In this document: positions 1 to 14,140 of the stretch, piece by piece | How positions within the stretch are numbered: position 1 is the stretch's first letter | How the letters are laid out: the number at the start of each line of letters is the position of its first letter | From: Thermothelomyces thermophilus ATCC 42464 | Taxonomy: Eukaryota > Ascomycota > Sordariomycetes > Sordariales > Chaetomiaceae | Direction: 5' to 3' | DNA: 64,000 nucleotides | Assembly (NCBI RefSeq): GCF_000226095.1 | Contig: NC_016478.1 | Span: 2,284,001 to 2,348,000, forward strand | Notes under the pieces: model-generated | Told to the model about the DNA's origin: nothing | Database searches by the model: none | The model's input: only the letters and a program-made list of their open reading frames with translations | Program-made: the position numbers and the translations under genes

Positions 1-497
1 GCAGCTTAGACAGCTCGACAGCCAACTGCGAGACGGTCTCGCACCTTGGCGGTGCTGCGTCCCATTCCAGGGCATCCATAACCTTGGCGACCACGGTCTC
101 GTAGAGATGACGGGCCGTGATGCATTCCGTCGAGTTCACTATGGCGTGTCGGAGAATGAAGCCGTCATCTGGGCTCTGGTTTGAGAGCTCCGCCAGCAGA
201 GCTGCCGTGATGGCGCTCTTGCCCGTGGCCTCGGTGCCATAGATGACCAGGTTTCGGCATGGTGCAGCGCCGGGCTTTTATTTTTATTTTTTTTTCTTTT
301 GTTAGCAACTACATTTGATAAAACAAGAAGGGAAAAAAACACGTTCCCCCTATAAGTCTTTTATTTTTTTTAAAAAAAAAAAAACTTACATAAAAAAGTG
401 TCGAGAGAGCCCGAATCTGCGGCTCTCGGCAGGGAAATTTGTGGTTGAGTGCCGTCAGAACCAGCTCGTCGGGGAGCTCGAAGAGAGAGCGGGCCAT
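1..497 (-). CDS. ORC5: Origin recognition complex subunit 5 (5' part, cut by window start)
   Basis: Orc5 is an AAA+ family subunit of the origin recognition complex that marks replication origins in the nucleus. Exon 1 (497-390, 36 codons) starts MARSLFELPDELVLTALN and contains FPCREPQIRALSTL, typical of the Orc5 N-terminus. A GTAAGT donor follows at 389, and an AG acceptor at 278-277 rejoins in phase 0 at PGAAPCRNLVIYGTEATGKS, where GTEATGKS is the Walker A loop. The second exon runs open to base 1, so most of the protein lies outside the window. The intron of about 113 nt is very A/T-rich. The start is the first ATG in frame before the conserved segment. Identity rests on motif recall; any other Orc/Cdc6 family member is less likely because of the FPCRE...QIR...L block. 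Confidence 0.85.
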
Positions 498-1444
<947 letters not shown>

Positions 1445-2902
1445 ATGGAGGAGGATGGCGAGTCCGCCACGGCGACCACGGCGACCATGGAGACGACGGC
1501 GACAACGGAGACAACGGCAACTCCGGTGACAAATGCAGCAGGGAAGCCGTACCATGCCAAGCGCCCGCACCGCAAATCGCGGACGGGGTGCCGCAACTGC
1601 AAGGCGCGCAAGGTCAAGTGCGACGAGGGCCGCCCGGCATGCCGCATGTGCACACTCCGGCGCGAGACGTGTGTGTACATGGCCGCGCCGAAACGCGCAC
1701 CCCGCAGCACCAGCTCGTCGTCGCCCACGCCTTCACGAGACGGGGACGCGGCCGCCCTGGAGCAGAGGTGCTGCACCTCTGCCGTCGTCCCGCAGCCCCA
1801 GTTCAGGCCCGGCGGGCACGACGAGACCGACATGCGGCTGCTATGGTTCTACACGACCGCCACTTACTCCTCCTTCTCGACCGGCCAGCTGAAGGAACGG
1901 AACGTGGACGTGATCCTCAAGGTGAACGTCGTGCAGCACGCCTTTGCCAACCGCTTCCTGATGGACACCATCCTCGGGCTCTCGGCCATGCACATCAACC
2001 ATCTCGGCATCAGGAACCTGGGCATCTCCCGCTCGCTCGAGCTCCAGTACCGAGCAAGGGCCTTCGAGAACTTCCGAAAGGCCGTCGAGGCCGCCGACCC
2101 CAGCACCTACCCGGCCCTGCTGATCACCTCCCTCTTCCTGTGCGGCCTGTCGACCCACGTATTCCGGGGCGAGGAAGCCCGGCCGTTCGCCGTCCTGGAC
2201 TGGATGAATCTGTGGAAGGGCATCGGGACCATCATCGAACTCATCCGCTCCCAGCACGAGCAGCTGTTCAGGACGAGACTCGGATCCCTTGTCTTCCGGC
2301 CCGCGGTCGACCTGGATGCGTCAGCCCGCTGTATCCCCAACCAACTCCTCCTCATGATCGCCTCCATCAAGGAGGGCGATCCCGACTTCCCCCTGTCCCA
2401 GGTGTATTACAGGGCCCTGCAGCTCCTCGGCTCGCTCTACCTCGAGCTGAGAAACGGCTTCACCCCGTTGCTGTTTCTCCGTATCGTCACCTTCTTCACC
2501 TTCTTCCCCAACTCCCTGATCAGACCTGCGAGAGAGATGCGGCCGCGTGCGTTGGTCATCATTGCCCACTATCTCGTTTTCACAAGGTTCAAGGCCAACC
2601 ACTCTTGGTGGATCGAAGACATTGCCCAGTATGAGATCCCCAACATCTGCAGCTTCCTCGGACCCGGATGGGAGGATTTGCTGCGCCTCCCCATCGCTTC
2701 TCTGTACACCGAGGATAATACGGCACTGGCCAGGCTGTTGCTGGGCGACCCCTCCTGGCACCCGCCGTCCAAGATAGAACAGGTGCCAGCTCCGTCCCTC
2801 TATGAAGAAAGAGAGCTCGCGATTCGGACCGTCAAGGCCGAAGAAACCGCGGAGGAGGCAAGAGAATACCTTGAAAACTATGCTGCAGATGAGTTCTGCT
2901 GA
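1445..2902 (+). CDS. Zn(II)2Cys6 fungal transcription factor (Upc2-like architecture)
   Basis: A 485-residue single-exon protein, predicted to be a nuclear DNA-binding regulator. Residues 1-35 are Ala/Thr-rich. A basic stretch leads into a perfect C-X2-C-X6-C-X6-C-X2-C-X6-C binuclear zinc cluster at residues 49-76 (GCRNCKARKVKCDEGRPAC...). After a Ser/Pro linker the rest is a helical region starting LLWFYTTATYSSF and FLMDTILGLSAMHINHLG, the layout of the fungal C6 family that includes sterol-uptake regulators (Upc2/SRE-type) and many uncharacterised paralogues. The tail has an acidic segment (EETAEEAREYLEN). The ATG at 1445 precedes the zinc cluster by a normal distance. Targets cannot be read from the sequence; the Upc2 comparison concerns layout only. 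Confidence 0.88.
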   Translation: MEEDGESATATTATMETTATTETTATPVTNAAGKPYHAKRPHRKSRTGCRNCKARKVKCDEGRPACRMCTLRRETCVYMAAPKRAPRSTSSSSPTPSRDGDAAALEQRCCTSAVVPQPQFRPGGHDETDMRLLWFYTTATYSSFSTGQLKERNVDVILKVNVVQHAFANRFLMDTILGLSAMHINHLGIRNLGISRSLELQYRARAFENFRKAVEAADPSTYPALLITSLFLCGLSTHVFRGEEARPFAVLDWMNLWKGIGTIIELIRSQHEQLFRTRLGSLVFRPAVDLDASARCIPNQLLLMIASIKEGDPDFPLSQVYYRALQLLGSLYLELRNGFTPLLFLRIVTFFTFFPNSLIRPAREMRPRALVIIAHYLVFTRFKANHSWWIEDIAQYEIPNICSFLGPGWEDLLRLPIASLYTEDNTALARLLLGDPSWHPPSKIEQVPAPSLYEERELAIRTVKAEETAEEAREYLENYAADEFC

Positions 2903-3062
2903 TAGCAGGTTCGGAACAAACAAACACACACACACACAGCGCGCGTGCGTTAGTTCCTGGTTTACTGCCTCCAGGGTCGGCAGTAAGCAGTTGGACGATG
3001 TCAAATACACACAACAACACCCAAACTGCCCCAGCCGCTATAATACACCACCCCGACCCGAC

Positions 3063-4403
3063 TCACAGCCCGAACCAGGCCTCGCTGGCCGTCAGGTTCG
3101 CCGGCACGCTATGCCCGACGCCGTTCGCAAAGATGCCCTGAACGTTCTCCCCGTAGTCATCCGTCCGGTAGTTGGGCGCCGGATAGTTCTCGACCGAGTT
3201 TGTCGGCTCCTGGCTCACCCCAAACACGTTCGTCCACTGCTTGATCGTCTCCTCGTAGTTGGCCGGCGCGAGCGTGCTGTCGGCACTCCCGTGCCAGATC
3301 TGCATTTTGGGCCGGGGGCCTTCATACCCGGGATACATGTCCCTCACCACGTTGCCCCTAACACCACCATCAAACAATCAATCAATCACCCGGCCCATCA
3401 CCAGTCAACGAGTGGGGAAAAGAAAGGGGGTAAAAAAGGAAAAGGGGGGGGGGTTGGGGAGGGGAAAGAAAAAAGAGAAAAAGGAACATGGGAAACAGAA
3501 CAAAAAAATGGGAGAAAGGGGAGGGAGGGGAGGGGGTTGGAATGACGCACCACTGCTCCGGGCTGGCCCTGCTCCGGCCGCCGCTGCACGTGTTGTTCCA
3601 CGCGGCCACCTGGCCGGCCGAGCTGACGAAGCAGCCGGCCGGCACGCCCGAGTAGACGCTGACGGCCCGCAGCAGGTCCGGGTACGTCGCGGCCATGAAC
3701 GTTGCCCATCATGGCGCCGGAGCTGCCGCCCGTCAGGTAGACGCGCGCCGCGTCCGCCCCGTACTCGGCCACCGCGTGCAGGATCATGTCGGCGATGGCC
3801 TGCGAGTCGCCCCCGCCCCCGCGTTCGCTGACGACGGCCACAGCGTGATGTACCCCTTGTTGTCCGACCCCTGCCGCCACGGGATCGCCACGTTTTGGAA
3901 GTACGCCTGGGCCGAGGACTGACACGAGTCTGAACGTGGGGAGCCAAGGCCGGATGGGGAGGTGTTTCATGTCTGGTTAGCCATATATATTTTCATACAA
4001 CATATATACGGGATGGGATTGGGAGGGGTGAGGGCACTGGGGCACTGATGGTGACCGGGGAAACTGCCTTCTCGGCACGGATATGCTAACTTACGGACAA
4101 CCACTACCAGCGGCGGCGACTCGACAACGTTGTCGGGAACATAGATGTACCTGCGTAACATCATCATCATCAACATCAACATCATCGTCACCCACCCGCG
4201 TCAGTCACCGTCACAAAACGCCACACAATATCTCTCTCCTTCCCATCAAAAATTTGTTTTTTTTTTTTTTTTGAAACTCACATCTCCGCCCTGGACGTGG
4301 CATTGTTAGGGTAATCGACCCTGGTGAGCTGCACAGCAAAGACCTCCTGGCCAGCCAGGAGGACCACGCCCGCGGCGGCAACAAGGCTGCTGACAGTGAC
4401 CAT
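3063..4403 (-). pseudogene. Secreted CE1 esterase (acetylxylan/feruloyl type), frame-disrupted
   Basis: Four exons can be placed: 4403-4282, 4150-4095, 3929-3551 and 3357-3063. They encode a signal peptide (MVTVSSLVAAAGVVLLAGQEVFA), then MYIYVPDN, HSCQSSAQAYFQN, the nucleophile motif GGSSGAMM, MAATYPDLLRAVSVYSGVPAGC, PEQWGNVVRDMYPGYEG and the His-bearing NGVGHSVP, the order of carbohydrate esterase family 1. Splice phases agree at all three introns. Exon 3 is broken twice. After GYITLWPSSANAG the frame is lost, and about 14 residues that the family carries there (the CWDVSS...LTH segment) are missing before GGGDSQAIADM. One extra base then separates SGAMMGNV from MAATYPDLL. Sequencing or assembly error in the G-rich stretch is an alternative. 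No carbohydrate-binding module is visible. Confidence 0.75.
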
Positions 4404-5101
4404 CGTTGGTAGTAAAGTTGGCTTGTAAAGACTCGGAGGATCAAAACAAAACACAAGGGCGTCTCCAAAGAACGCTAAGGAAAACAAAAAAAAGCCGCCA
4501 TAAAATACTATCTTGTTTCTCACAGAAGGAACAGACGTGGTTTTGCACAGTCTCGGGTCCATATATACATGTCCAAATCTCCAGTCCGTCGTCGCCTGGA
4601 GACGGTCCATGGGATTAGTCTCCGTACCTCCGCATCGTTTGATATAGCCATGTTCATCATTCCCAGCATGACGCCCAGAGCACAAGAATTGACTGGTGGA
4701 AATTCTCCAGCACCAATCAAGGATTCGTTGGACGGTTCAGGAAACGAAACACGCGCGGCTAGAAGATTGAATATAATCGAGGCATGATCGTCTTTCGAGA
4801 TCCCACTTTGCTCAAATACCCCATTGGACACCGCCAAGGCCACCATCATGGCAGCTAGAACTAATGCCGAAGAGATAGACATGCGAGCGGCGAGGAACCT
4901 TGGGGACATATAATCCTTGTTTCAGGATACAAGCGGACGGCATCACACGTGCGAAACGGCAGGACCAGAGAGACACACAGAAAAGTTGATTGATACACAG
5001 CTCACAAAAGAAACTTGACGACTGAGCTAGGGAACTCCCCGGAAACCATTCGCTTCTATACACAGGTCACCGAATCCTTCCCGATTTTACAGGCCACCCG
5101 A
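4404..5101. other. Intergenic region between ATP2 3' end and CE1 esterase
   Basis: It holds the esterase promoter and the ATP2 3' flank. A minus-strand open frame at 4909-4520 (129 codons) begins with a hydrophobic, signal-like stretch (SSALVLAAMMVALAVSNGV). It overlaps the TATA box, has no family resemblance and no convincing stop-proximal structure, so I do not call it a gene. Confidence 0.5.
4562..4567 (-). promoter_or_regulatory. TATA box of the CE1 esterase gene
   Basis: TATATA lies about 160 nt upstream of the esterase ATG (4403) in otherwise mixed-composition DNA. Distance and context suit an inducible, TATA-containing secreted-enzyme promoter. Function is inferred. Confidence 0.45.
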
Positions 5102-7269
<2,168 letters not shown>

Positions 7270-7971
7270 CGTGACGATGATGAAGGGCGGACTTAGGGAC
7301 GGTGGATGTGCAGTGGTGAATGATGGCTCGGGAGAGGAAGAAAACGGGTTCGAAAATCTCTCGACGAGCTTTCGGCTAGAGCTGCGGAGCTCCAACTTTC
7401 CACGTGACTCGCTGTTTTGGGAAAAGGTGGGCCTCGGACTCCAGCCTTCCCGTTCAACCTGCAACTTTCATTGTTATGGAAACGAGTACAACAAAGTGCG
7501 CAGGAGACGATTGATTTTAGTCTTTTTCTTTTTTCTTTTTCTTTTTCTTTTCTTTTTTTTCACACATCTATCCCAACTATGTTCTGATTCTTCTTCTCTG
7601 AAAATGCTGATTGTTTGTCACCAGCTTGTTCGGCCCATTGGACCATCGCCAATTTTTTTCCGTACCGCAGCGCTGTTTCCCCATTGACGTTGCTGCTGAG
7701 ACGGCCCACCGGAAGGTCCCGGGTCGGGCCTTGGATCAGAGTAGCTGGAAACATTGCCCGGCGGCTGCTCATTGGATGGACAAGTGGCATTTTTTGAGCT
7801 GCCGACACTTCACTCCTGCCACTGCAAGGCAATCTCAGATTGGCCCGTCTGGCCTTGCACATAGCGTCCCTTTTTCACTTTTCTACCCCGCTTCTTGAAG
7901 AGTTACTTTTTCCCTCCCGACAAATCAATTCGCTGTGACAGTTCTCCTCTTGAAACCATTAACTAGTGCTG
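7270..7971. other. Intergenic region upstream of ATP2 / downstream of branching enzyme
   Basis: No gene seen. It contains a T/C-rich tract (7519-7560), the CCAAT cluster upstream of ATP2, and the 3' flank of the branching enzyme gene. Confidence 0.7.
7637..7843 (-). promoter_or_regulatory. Three CCAAT boxes upstream of ATP2
   Basis: ATTGG on the plus strand at 7637-7641, 7771-7775 and 7839-7843 reads CCAAT in the direction of ATP2 transcription, about 370-575 nt before its ATG. Fungal Hap2/3/5 (HapB/C/E) complexes bind CCAAT in nuclear genes for respiration, so this is a plausible control region; binding is inferred. Confidence 0.5.
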
Positions 7972-10476
7972 CTAGAGAGTTGACTCGAGCGCCAGAATCT
8001 GTGGTCGGCAAGTCAGCATTGCATCCAGCAGAATGAAACTGGAAGGCGACCTACAAAAGCGGTTCTGCACGGAATGTAAACATGAGTGCAGTTTTTCCTC
8101 CCGTTCCACTCGAGCGGTTCCGTGAAGAAGCGGGTGTCCGGATCGAGGCGGCAGAAGCCGCCGTGCTCCTTGGTGTCGGAATCGAGAACGATGCGGTAGG
8201 TGCCGGGGACCTCGATGCCGATCCGGTAGTCGGTATAGCTCCGGGTCGGGTGGAAGTTGAAGACAAAGACCAGGCCGGCCCGCTCAAAGACAATGACTTT
8301 GTCGCCCTCGTGCTTGAGCGAGATGTAGGCCTGCGGCGAGTGCAGCCAGCCGTACTTGGCCTCGCAGAGGTTCATGGAGCGGTCAAAGTTGTTGAGGAAC
8401 TGGTATCGCAGCAGGTGATCTTCGGTGAGGTTCAGCTGGCGCCGGGCATACCAGAACGAGTTTTGGTTGCCCTCTCGCGGGAAGTCGAGCCACTCCGGGT
8501 GGCCGAACTCGTTGCCCTCAAAGTTGAGCCAGCCCTCGCCGCCCAGGCCGTGCGTTAAGAGGCGGATCATCTTGTGCAGGGCCATGCCGCGGTCGATGAC
8601 GGGGGTCAGGGGCGTCAGCACAGACATGTTGGTGTAGAGTTCGGCGTCGCAGAGGTGCATCATAAGGGTCTTGTCGCCGACCAGACTGCACGCAGATCAG
8701 CAGAGCCGTACTGCGTAGGAGGATTGGGCCGATGGACTTACGCCTGATCGTGGCTCTCGGCATATGCGATCGTCTTCTCTCCGTGGCGGCGGTTAGTGAG
8801 CGTCCAGCAGATGTTGCCGATATTCCAATCCTCGTCCTTCAACTCCTTCAGGATCTTGATCCACATATCAGGAATGGCCATGGCCAGTCTGTAGTCAAAC
8901 CCAATGCCGCCGAGCGAGAGCGGCAGGCAGAGCGCCGGCATGCCCGAGACGTCCTCGGCCACGGTGATGACCTCCGGATACAGCTGGTGAAGCATCTCGT
9001 TGGCGACCATAAGGTACGCAACGGCCTCCTCGTCAACAGCGGCACCAAAATACTCGTGGTAACCGCCGGAAAAGCCACTGCTAGAGAAAAAAAAGGCGTC
9101 AGCCCACCATGATCGAAAGAACAGTCGAAGGGGTAATAACACCGAAGCCACGACTCACGTTCCAATGCCGTGATGCAGATAGAGCATGCTCGTGACGCCA
9201 TCGAACCGGAACCCGTCAAACTGATACTCGTCCATCCAGAAGCGCAGGTTGCTCAGCAAGAAGCGCATGACCTCGTGATGGCCATAGTTGAACAGCCTGC
9301 TGTCCCAGAGCTCATGCCTTCCCCTGCCGCCCTCGTGGAAGTACTGATGGTCGGTGCCGTCAAAGTGGTTCAGTCCATCGAGCACGTTCTTGGACGCGTG
9401 GCTGTGGACCACGTCCAGCAGGACGACGAGTCCCAGGCTATGGGCCACGTCGACCAGCTCCTTCAGGTCCTCGGGCTCGCCGTAGCGGCTGCTGGCGGCG
9501 AAGAAGTTGTTGACCTGATAGCCGAAGCTGGCGTAGTAGGCGTGCTCCATGATGGCCATGAGCTGGATGGCGTTGTAGCCCAGGCCCTTGATGCGCTGCA
9601 GCATGTTCTTGGTGAACTCCTTGTAGGTGGTGACGCGCAGCTCGGGCGACGAGATGCCCACGTGGGCCTCGTAGATGCGCAGGCTGGCCGGCTTCTTGGG
9701 CCGGGCGTGCTTGAACACGTACCGCTCCTCCGGCGGCGGGTTCCAGAAGCGGGCATCGTAGGCCGGGGAGACGGACAGGTCCTGCGTGACGTACTTGATC
9801 CAGGCCGGTAGCCTGTCGACCCATTCTGCGGTGGGCAGCTCGAGAGTGATCTTGACCTTGGATTTGTGGGGGATGGCAGGCTTGCCATCGGCTGTTGGGG
9901 GGATGGTGATTTCAAAGACGCCGAACTCGTTCTTCTTCATCGGATGGGCCTTGTTGTCCCATTTGTCTAGATATGCGTGAGACTGAGTGCCATTGACATC
10001 GGCCGGCCTCGACAAACTCACTGAAGTCGCCAATAAGGGACGCCCGCACGGCGTTCGGAGCCCACTCCCTGTAAACAATGCTGCCGTCCTCCTTCACCCG
10101 CAGTCCAAAGAGATCCGTCCCCTGAGATGGTCAGCACCACCAAAAGGCCGACAAGACTAGCCGGAAGGAAACCGGGGGGGGGGTCATACCTTGCTAAACT
10201 TGTCCAATCCGCCCTCTGTCTCGTCGATCCGCTTGATCCATTCCTGGGCCTTGGCGTAGCGTCTCTTGAGCGAGTCCTGGAAAGGCGACAGCCAAGGGTC
10301 GAGCTTCAAAACTCCTGATATCGGGGGTGTCAGCTCTTATCGGGGCACAACGAGGCATTGCAATGATCTGAAGCCTTGGGGGCAAACCAACCAGTGCCGT
10401 CCCGGGGGATGTCATCCTCGGCCAACTTGCCGCTGTCCGCCAAGGTGTTGGACGAGTTAACAGCGATGGGATCCAT
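7972..10476 (-). CDS. GLC3: 1,4-alpha-glucan branching enzyme (GH13)
   Basis: Cytosolic glycogen branching enzyme that makes alpha-1,6 branches. Seven exons fit: 10476-10392, 10314-10190, 10121-10022, 9966-9159, 9077-8742, 8685-8055 and 7998-7972, with matching phases, giving 703 residues, the normal eukaryotic length. It opens with [12 protein letters not shown] and the CBM48-like segment [20 protein letters not shown], followed by the GH13 barrel. Catalytic residues are the nucleophile D359 ([12 protein letters not shown]), acid/base E414 (VAEDVSGMP) and D483 (ESHDQA). [19 protein letters not shown] and [13 protein letters not shown] mark the C-terminal half. The last exon is only 27 nt; without it the frame would run into an unrelated tail. 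In the fourth intron I chose the acceptor that restores [17 protein letters not shown]. Confidence 0.97.
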
Positions 10477-11375
10477 TCCCGCTGCAGTCCCGACCGATCG
10501 CTCGAATATTCGACCCTCTAGGTTTGGTTTGGTGGGGAGGAGCGTAGCTATGTATCACGACTGGAGGCGCAGTTCGCCGAGGGCCCTGTTGCCGACGAGT
10601 TGCTTGACGGTTGACGAATGCCGAATTCGTGATGGGAAGAAGAGAGAGAAAACACGGTGTTTATCTTTGGTGGAAAGAATATGCTTGAGGCTGGAAGCGG
10701 GGCAGACGCAAGAAAACATGAAACTGACGGTCGCACTGCTGAGAGGACTTGGACGGGAGCTATGCAGTACCTACTATGTAGGTAGCTAAGCTCCCTTGTT
10801 GGGAGACCTTGGGGAGCTATCGAAGGTCTCTCGACGCGAGATTACATCATGGGGCGGTCCGGCCGTTACAACCAGATCAACCAGAATTCCCATCCATCCA
10901 GGGGCAATTCCACGCCATGCCTAATAAAAGTGCCGATAAAAATGTCAGGTTATAATTAGTGGTTACCTGATGCTTCGCCCCCTGCGCCGTCCTGAAGTTG
11001 GCAGACCAACTCTCTCCGCGCCGGGGCTGGGCCTCAGGGATCGGGTTGGTTGCACAGTGCTGAACCACCTTATCGCAGATGTTGGCAGGTGGAGGCTGTC
11101 CGGATTACAGGGGAGCTGCGGGCAGCGGATAGCCCGGCGCATTATCCCCCGCACTGCACTTGGTGTCATCGCTCAGAAGCGCAGCGCGCCCGAACCCACT
11201 CGCTATGTGGCGCAACTACACCCCGCTTCCCACTTGGTTCCTTCTTCCTTTGGATTTCGAAACGAACGATCCGCCGAACCTCTGCTGCTCCTCCCTGAGC
11301 TTAGTGTACTGACTGATCCAACGCCGTACTCGGAAGCGGTGCTCTCCCGAGCATGACCGCCGAGCGATAGCGACG
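10477..11375. other. Divergent intergenic region, branching enzyme / MCX1
   Basis: About 0.9 kb between two divergent start codons. I see no gene, no long repeat and no TATA box that I would defend. Confidence 0.6.
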
Positions 11376-13268
11376 ATGTCGGTCCTCTCGCGGGCTCGAG
11401 CGCCGACGAGCGCAGCTACTACCCTCTGGTTCTCCCGGCTACGGCGTCCCGCGTACTCGACATCGAACATACTCCTCTGGGCGCCGCGCCGGTCCAATTA
11501 CTCTGCTTCGGGCTATACCAGCAGCTACGACCCCAATCAGGACACAGGGCGCGGGCCCATCTTCAACAAGCACACCTTTGGCGTGCCGCAGTTCTACCCG
11601 CGGGACCTGAAGGCGCGGGTCGACGACTACGTTGTGGGCCAGGAGCGCGCAAAGAAGACGATATGCTTCGTCATATTCAACCACTACCAGGGGCTGCGAC
11701 GGCGGCAACACCACGAGCTCCAGGACCAGCGATTGAGGGAGAAGCTCCAGAGGCAGAAGTACGCCCAGGAACAGGAGGACTTCGAGCGCGCCGGCTACAA
11801 CAGCACTCGAACGCATCCCGTCGAAGGTGGGCGGTGGCCCTCGCATCGTTCTGCTGAAGAATTTCCTTCGGCGCCCCGGCGGCAGGCTGATGATAGTGAC
11901 GTCGCTTATCAAGATGAATACCCCGGCCACCACGAGGCCGTCCGAGGTACCCACCAAATGCCAGACAGTCCGTACGAGCCGTCTGCGGATGACTTCTACA
12001 TCCCAGAAGACTTGTCCCCGCCGGATCGCGTAAAGATCGACAAGAGCAATCTGCTCCTGATCGGACCGACCGGCGTCGGGAAGACGTACATCCTCGAGTG
12101 AGTCCGCCGGTCCGAACCGGCTCCCCCTTCCCGACCGCGTTCTGATCCCGGCTTCAGGACCCTGAGCAAGAAGCTCAACGTGCCCTTCACCATCAGCGAC
12201 TGCAACTCATTTACGCAAGCCGGATACATTGGGCAGGACGTCGAGTCGTGCATCGAGCGATTGCTTATCGAGGCCAATTACGACGTCAAGGCTGCCGAGC
12301 ACGGGATCGTCGTGCTAGACGAGTTTGACAAGATTGCCCGGCGCGAGACGGTCAACGGGAGAGACGTGGGGGGTGAAGGGGTGCAGCAAGCTCTCCTGAA
12401 GCTTGTCGAAGGCACCAAGGTCACCATCAACATCAAGGAGCAGCGATCCTCCCGAGCGACGAACCACCCGCCCGGCGGCTACGGTCCGCCCAACCCGCCG
12501 TCGACCCCTCCGACCGGTAAGGCCGAGCAGTATACCGTCGACACTACGAACGTCCTGTTTGTGTTTTGCGGCGCCTTTGTCGGGCTGGACAAGACGGTGC
12601 TCCGGAGAGTGGCCAAGCCGTCGATCGGCTTCGGCTCCGATATCCGCGGACGCGGCACCTCGCTGTCGGGCAGCAAGGACATACTCCCGCCCGAGATGTA
12701 CCAGCACCTCCCCCACCAGCCGCCGTCGCGCGGCAGCGGCGGGCGGGAGGCGGGCGGGTTCACCCCGCTGGACCTGACCACGCCCGCGGACCTGCAGGCG
12801 TACGGTTTCATCCCCGAGCTCATCGGGCGCCTCCACAACATCTGCGCCCTCTCGCCGCTGTCGCTCGACGAGCTGTACCGCATCCTCACGGAGCCGCGCA
12901 ACAGCCTGGTGGCGCAGTACACGGCCCTGTTCGAGACGTACCCCAGCAAGCTCGCCTTCACGCGGCGCGCGCTGTACGCCATCGCTGAGCGCGCCGCCAA
13001 GAACGAGACGGGCGCGCGCGGCCTCAAGATGGAGATGGAGCGCGTGCTGGCCGAGCCCATGTTCGACGCCCCGGCACCCTACGTCCTGATCACGGAAGGG
13101 TGCGTCAAGGGGTACGAGAAGGCCGGCTACTGGGGCAAGGACGGGCGGCTGGAGATGGAGCGGCGCATGAGGGAGGAGGACGAGGGCCTGGACGCCGCCG
13201 GCACTGCCAGTCCCGGCCACCACGCGGGCTTCGAGCAGTTCCGACAGGCTGGCTTGAGCGGGGGCTGA
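11376..13268 (+). CDS. MCX1: Mitochondrial ClpX-type AAA+ unfoldase
   Basis: Matrix ClpX homologue that unfolds proteins, alone (yeast Mcx1) or with ClpP (Podospora-type fungi). Two exons, 11376-12097 and 12158-13268, joined in phase 2 across a 60-nt GTGAGT...CAG intron, give 610 residues. The N-terminus (MSVLSRARAPTSAATTLWFSRLRR) is an arginine-rich mitochondrial presequence. YVVGQERAKKTI begins the AAA+ module, Walker A GPTGVGKT is at 230-237, Walker B IVVLDEFDKI at about 291-300, and the ClpX-specific GGEGVQQALLKLVEGT follows. YGFIPELIGRLHNICAL and ETGARGLKMEMERVL complete the C-terminal subdomain. No N-terminal zinc domain is visible. A poorly conserved 100-residue insert (about 125-225) separates the start of the module from Walker A. 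Confidence 0.95.
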
Positions 13269-14140
13269 CCGGATTCTAGACAGGTATGATTTGTGCGGAC
13301 CATTCCTTCTTTTTTTTTTTTTTTTTTTATCATTTATTGTTCTTCTTTCAATTTTAGATTGAGAGGCGTCTGGGTATTTGGTTAAAGTTCATGATGAATC
13401 GGGTTTGAAATTGGACTCTAGGTATGAAAGGAAGCTGGCGCATTGGTTTGGCTGCCTCTCTCTCTCTCTCTCTCTCTCAGGCTTGTTGTAATCAGATTGG
13501 GACGTCGCGGTTACCGCAGGTTGGGCAAGCATTATCCGTAGAGCATTATCGGAGGGGCGTGTACACTGCATAGCAGCGCGTAAAACCATGCACAGAATCC
13601 TACGCTGAGTACGGAGTACTGTACATTGAACTTTCGACTGTCTAACAGAGACCCCTGTCAACTGTACCCGAATGCTTAACTCGAAAGACGACGGAATGTG
13701 AATTGCATCATCAAGTACCCTTTGTGAAATATAACCCTTTCCATCATGGTGGGGCAGCGGCATCGGAGCTGAGTGTGGGGGAAAATTACTATGAGGGGCA
13801 TTTGTTGACGGCCGTAACTTCTCCCAATTGCCCCGCGATAGGGAGCCACGCGATATTACGGCTCTACTCTGTACACAGATTCTCGATGTTGGCTTAATTC
13901 CGACAGATTCAACCACCGCAGGACCCAAACATAGCGATCTGAACTAAAAGAAATCAAGACCGACCCGGTCAATTCGACCCCGCCTCCGCCTCCACGACCA
14001 CAGAATATACCTCGTCCTTGCCCCTCCCCCGTGTCCAGTTAATCCCGTTAAACGACTCATACGATCTCCTTTCCCTCCCTCTCCCACTTTATTTTTGTAA
14101 AAAAGACGAGAGGAATAATCATACGGGGGAAGGCCCAAAG
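13269..14140. other. Intergenic region MCX1 / CIA1
   Basis: No gene seen. It holds the MCX1 3' flank with a T-tract, a (CT)n run at 13456-13478, and a copy of the palindrome-like GTACGGAGTAC at 13609-13619 followed by TGTAC. The last 200 nt before CIA1 are C/T-rich. Confidence 0.7.
13456..13478. repeat. (CT)n dinucleotide repeat
   Basis: An uninterrupted CT run of about 11 units lies in the MCX1 3' flank. Confidence 0.9.

Noticed and set aside
4520-4909. A 129-codon minus-strand frame with a hydrophobic start between ATP2 and the esterase
   Set aside because: It overlaps the esterase TATA box, has no homologue I know, and no supporting splice or composition signal.
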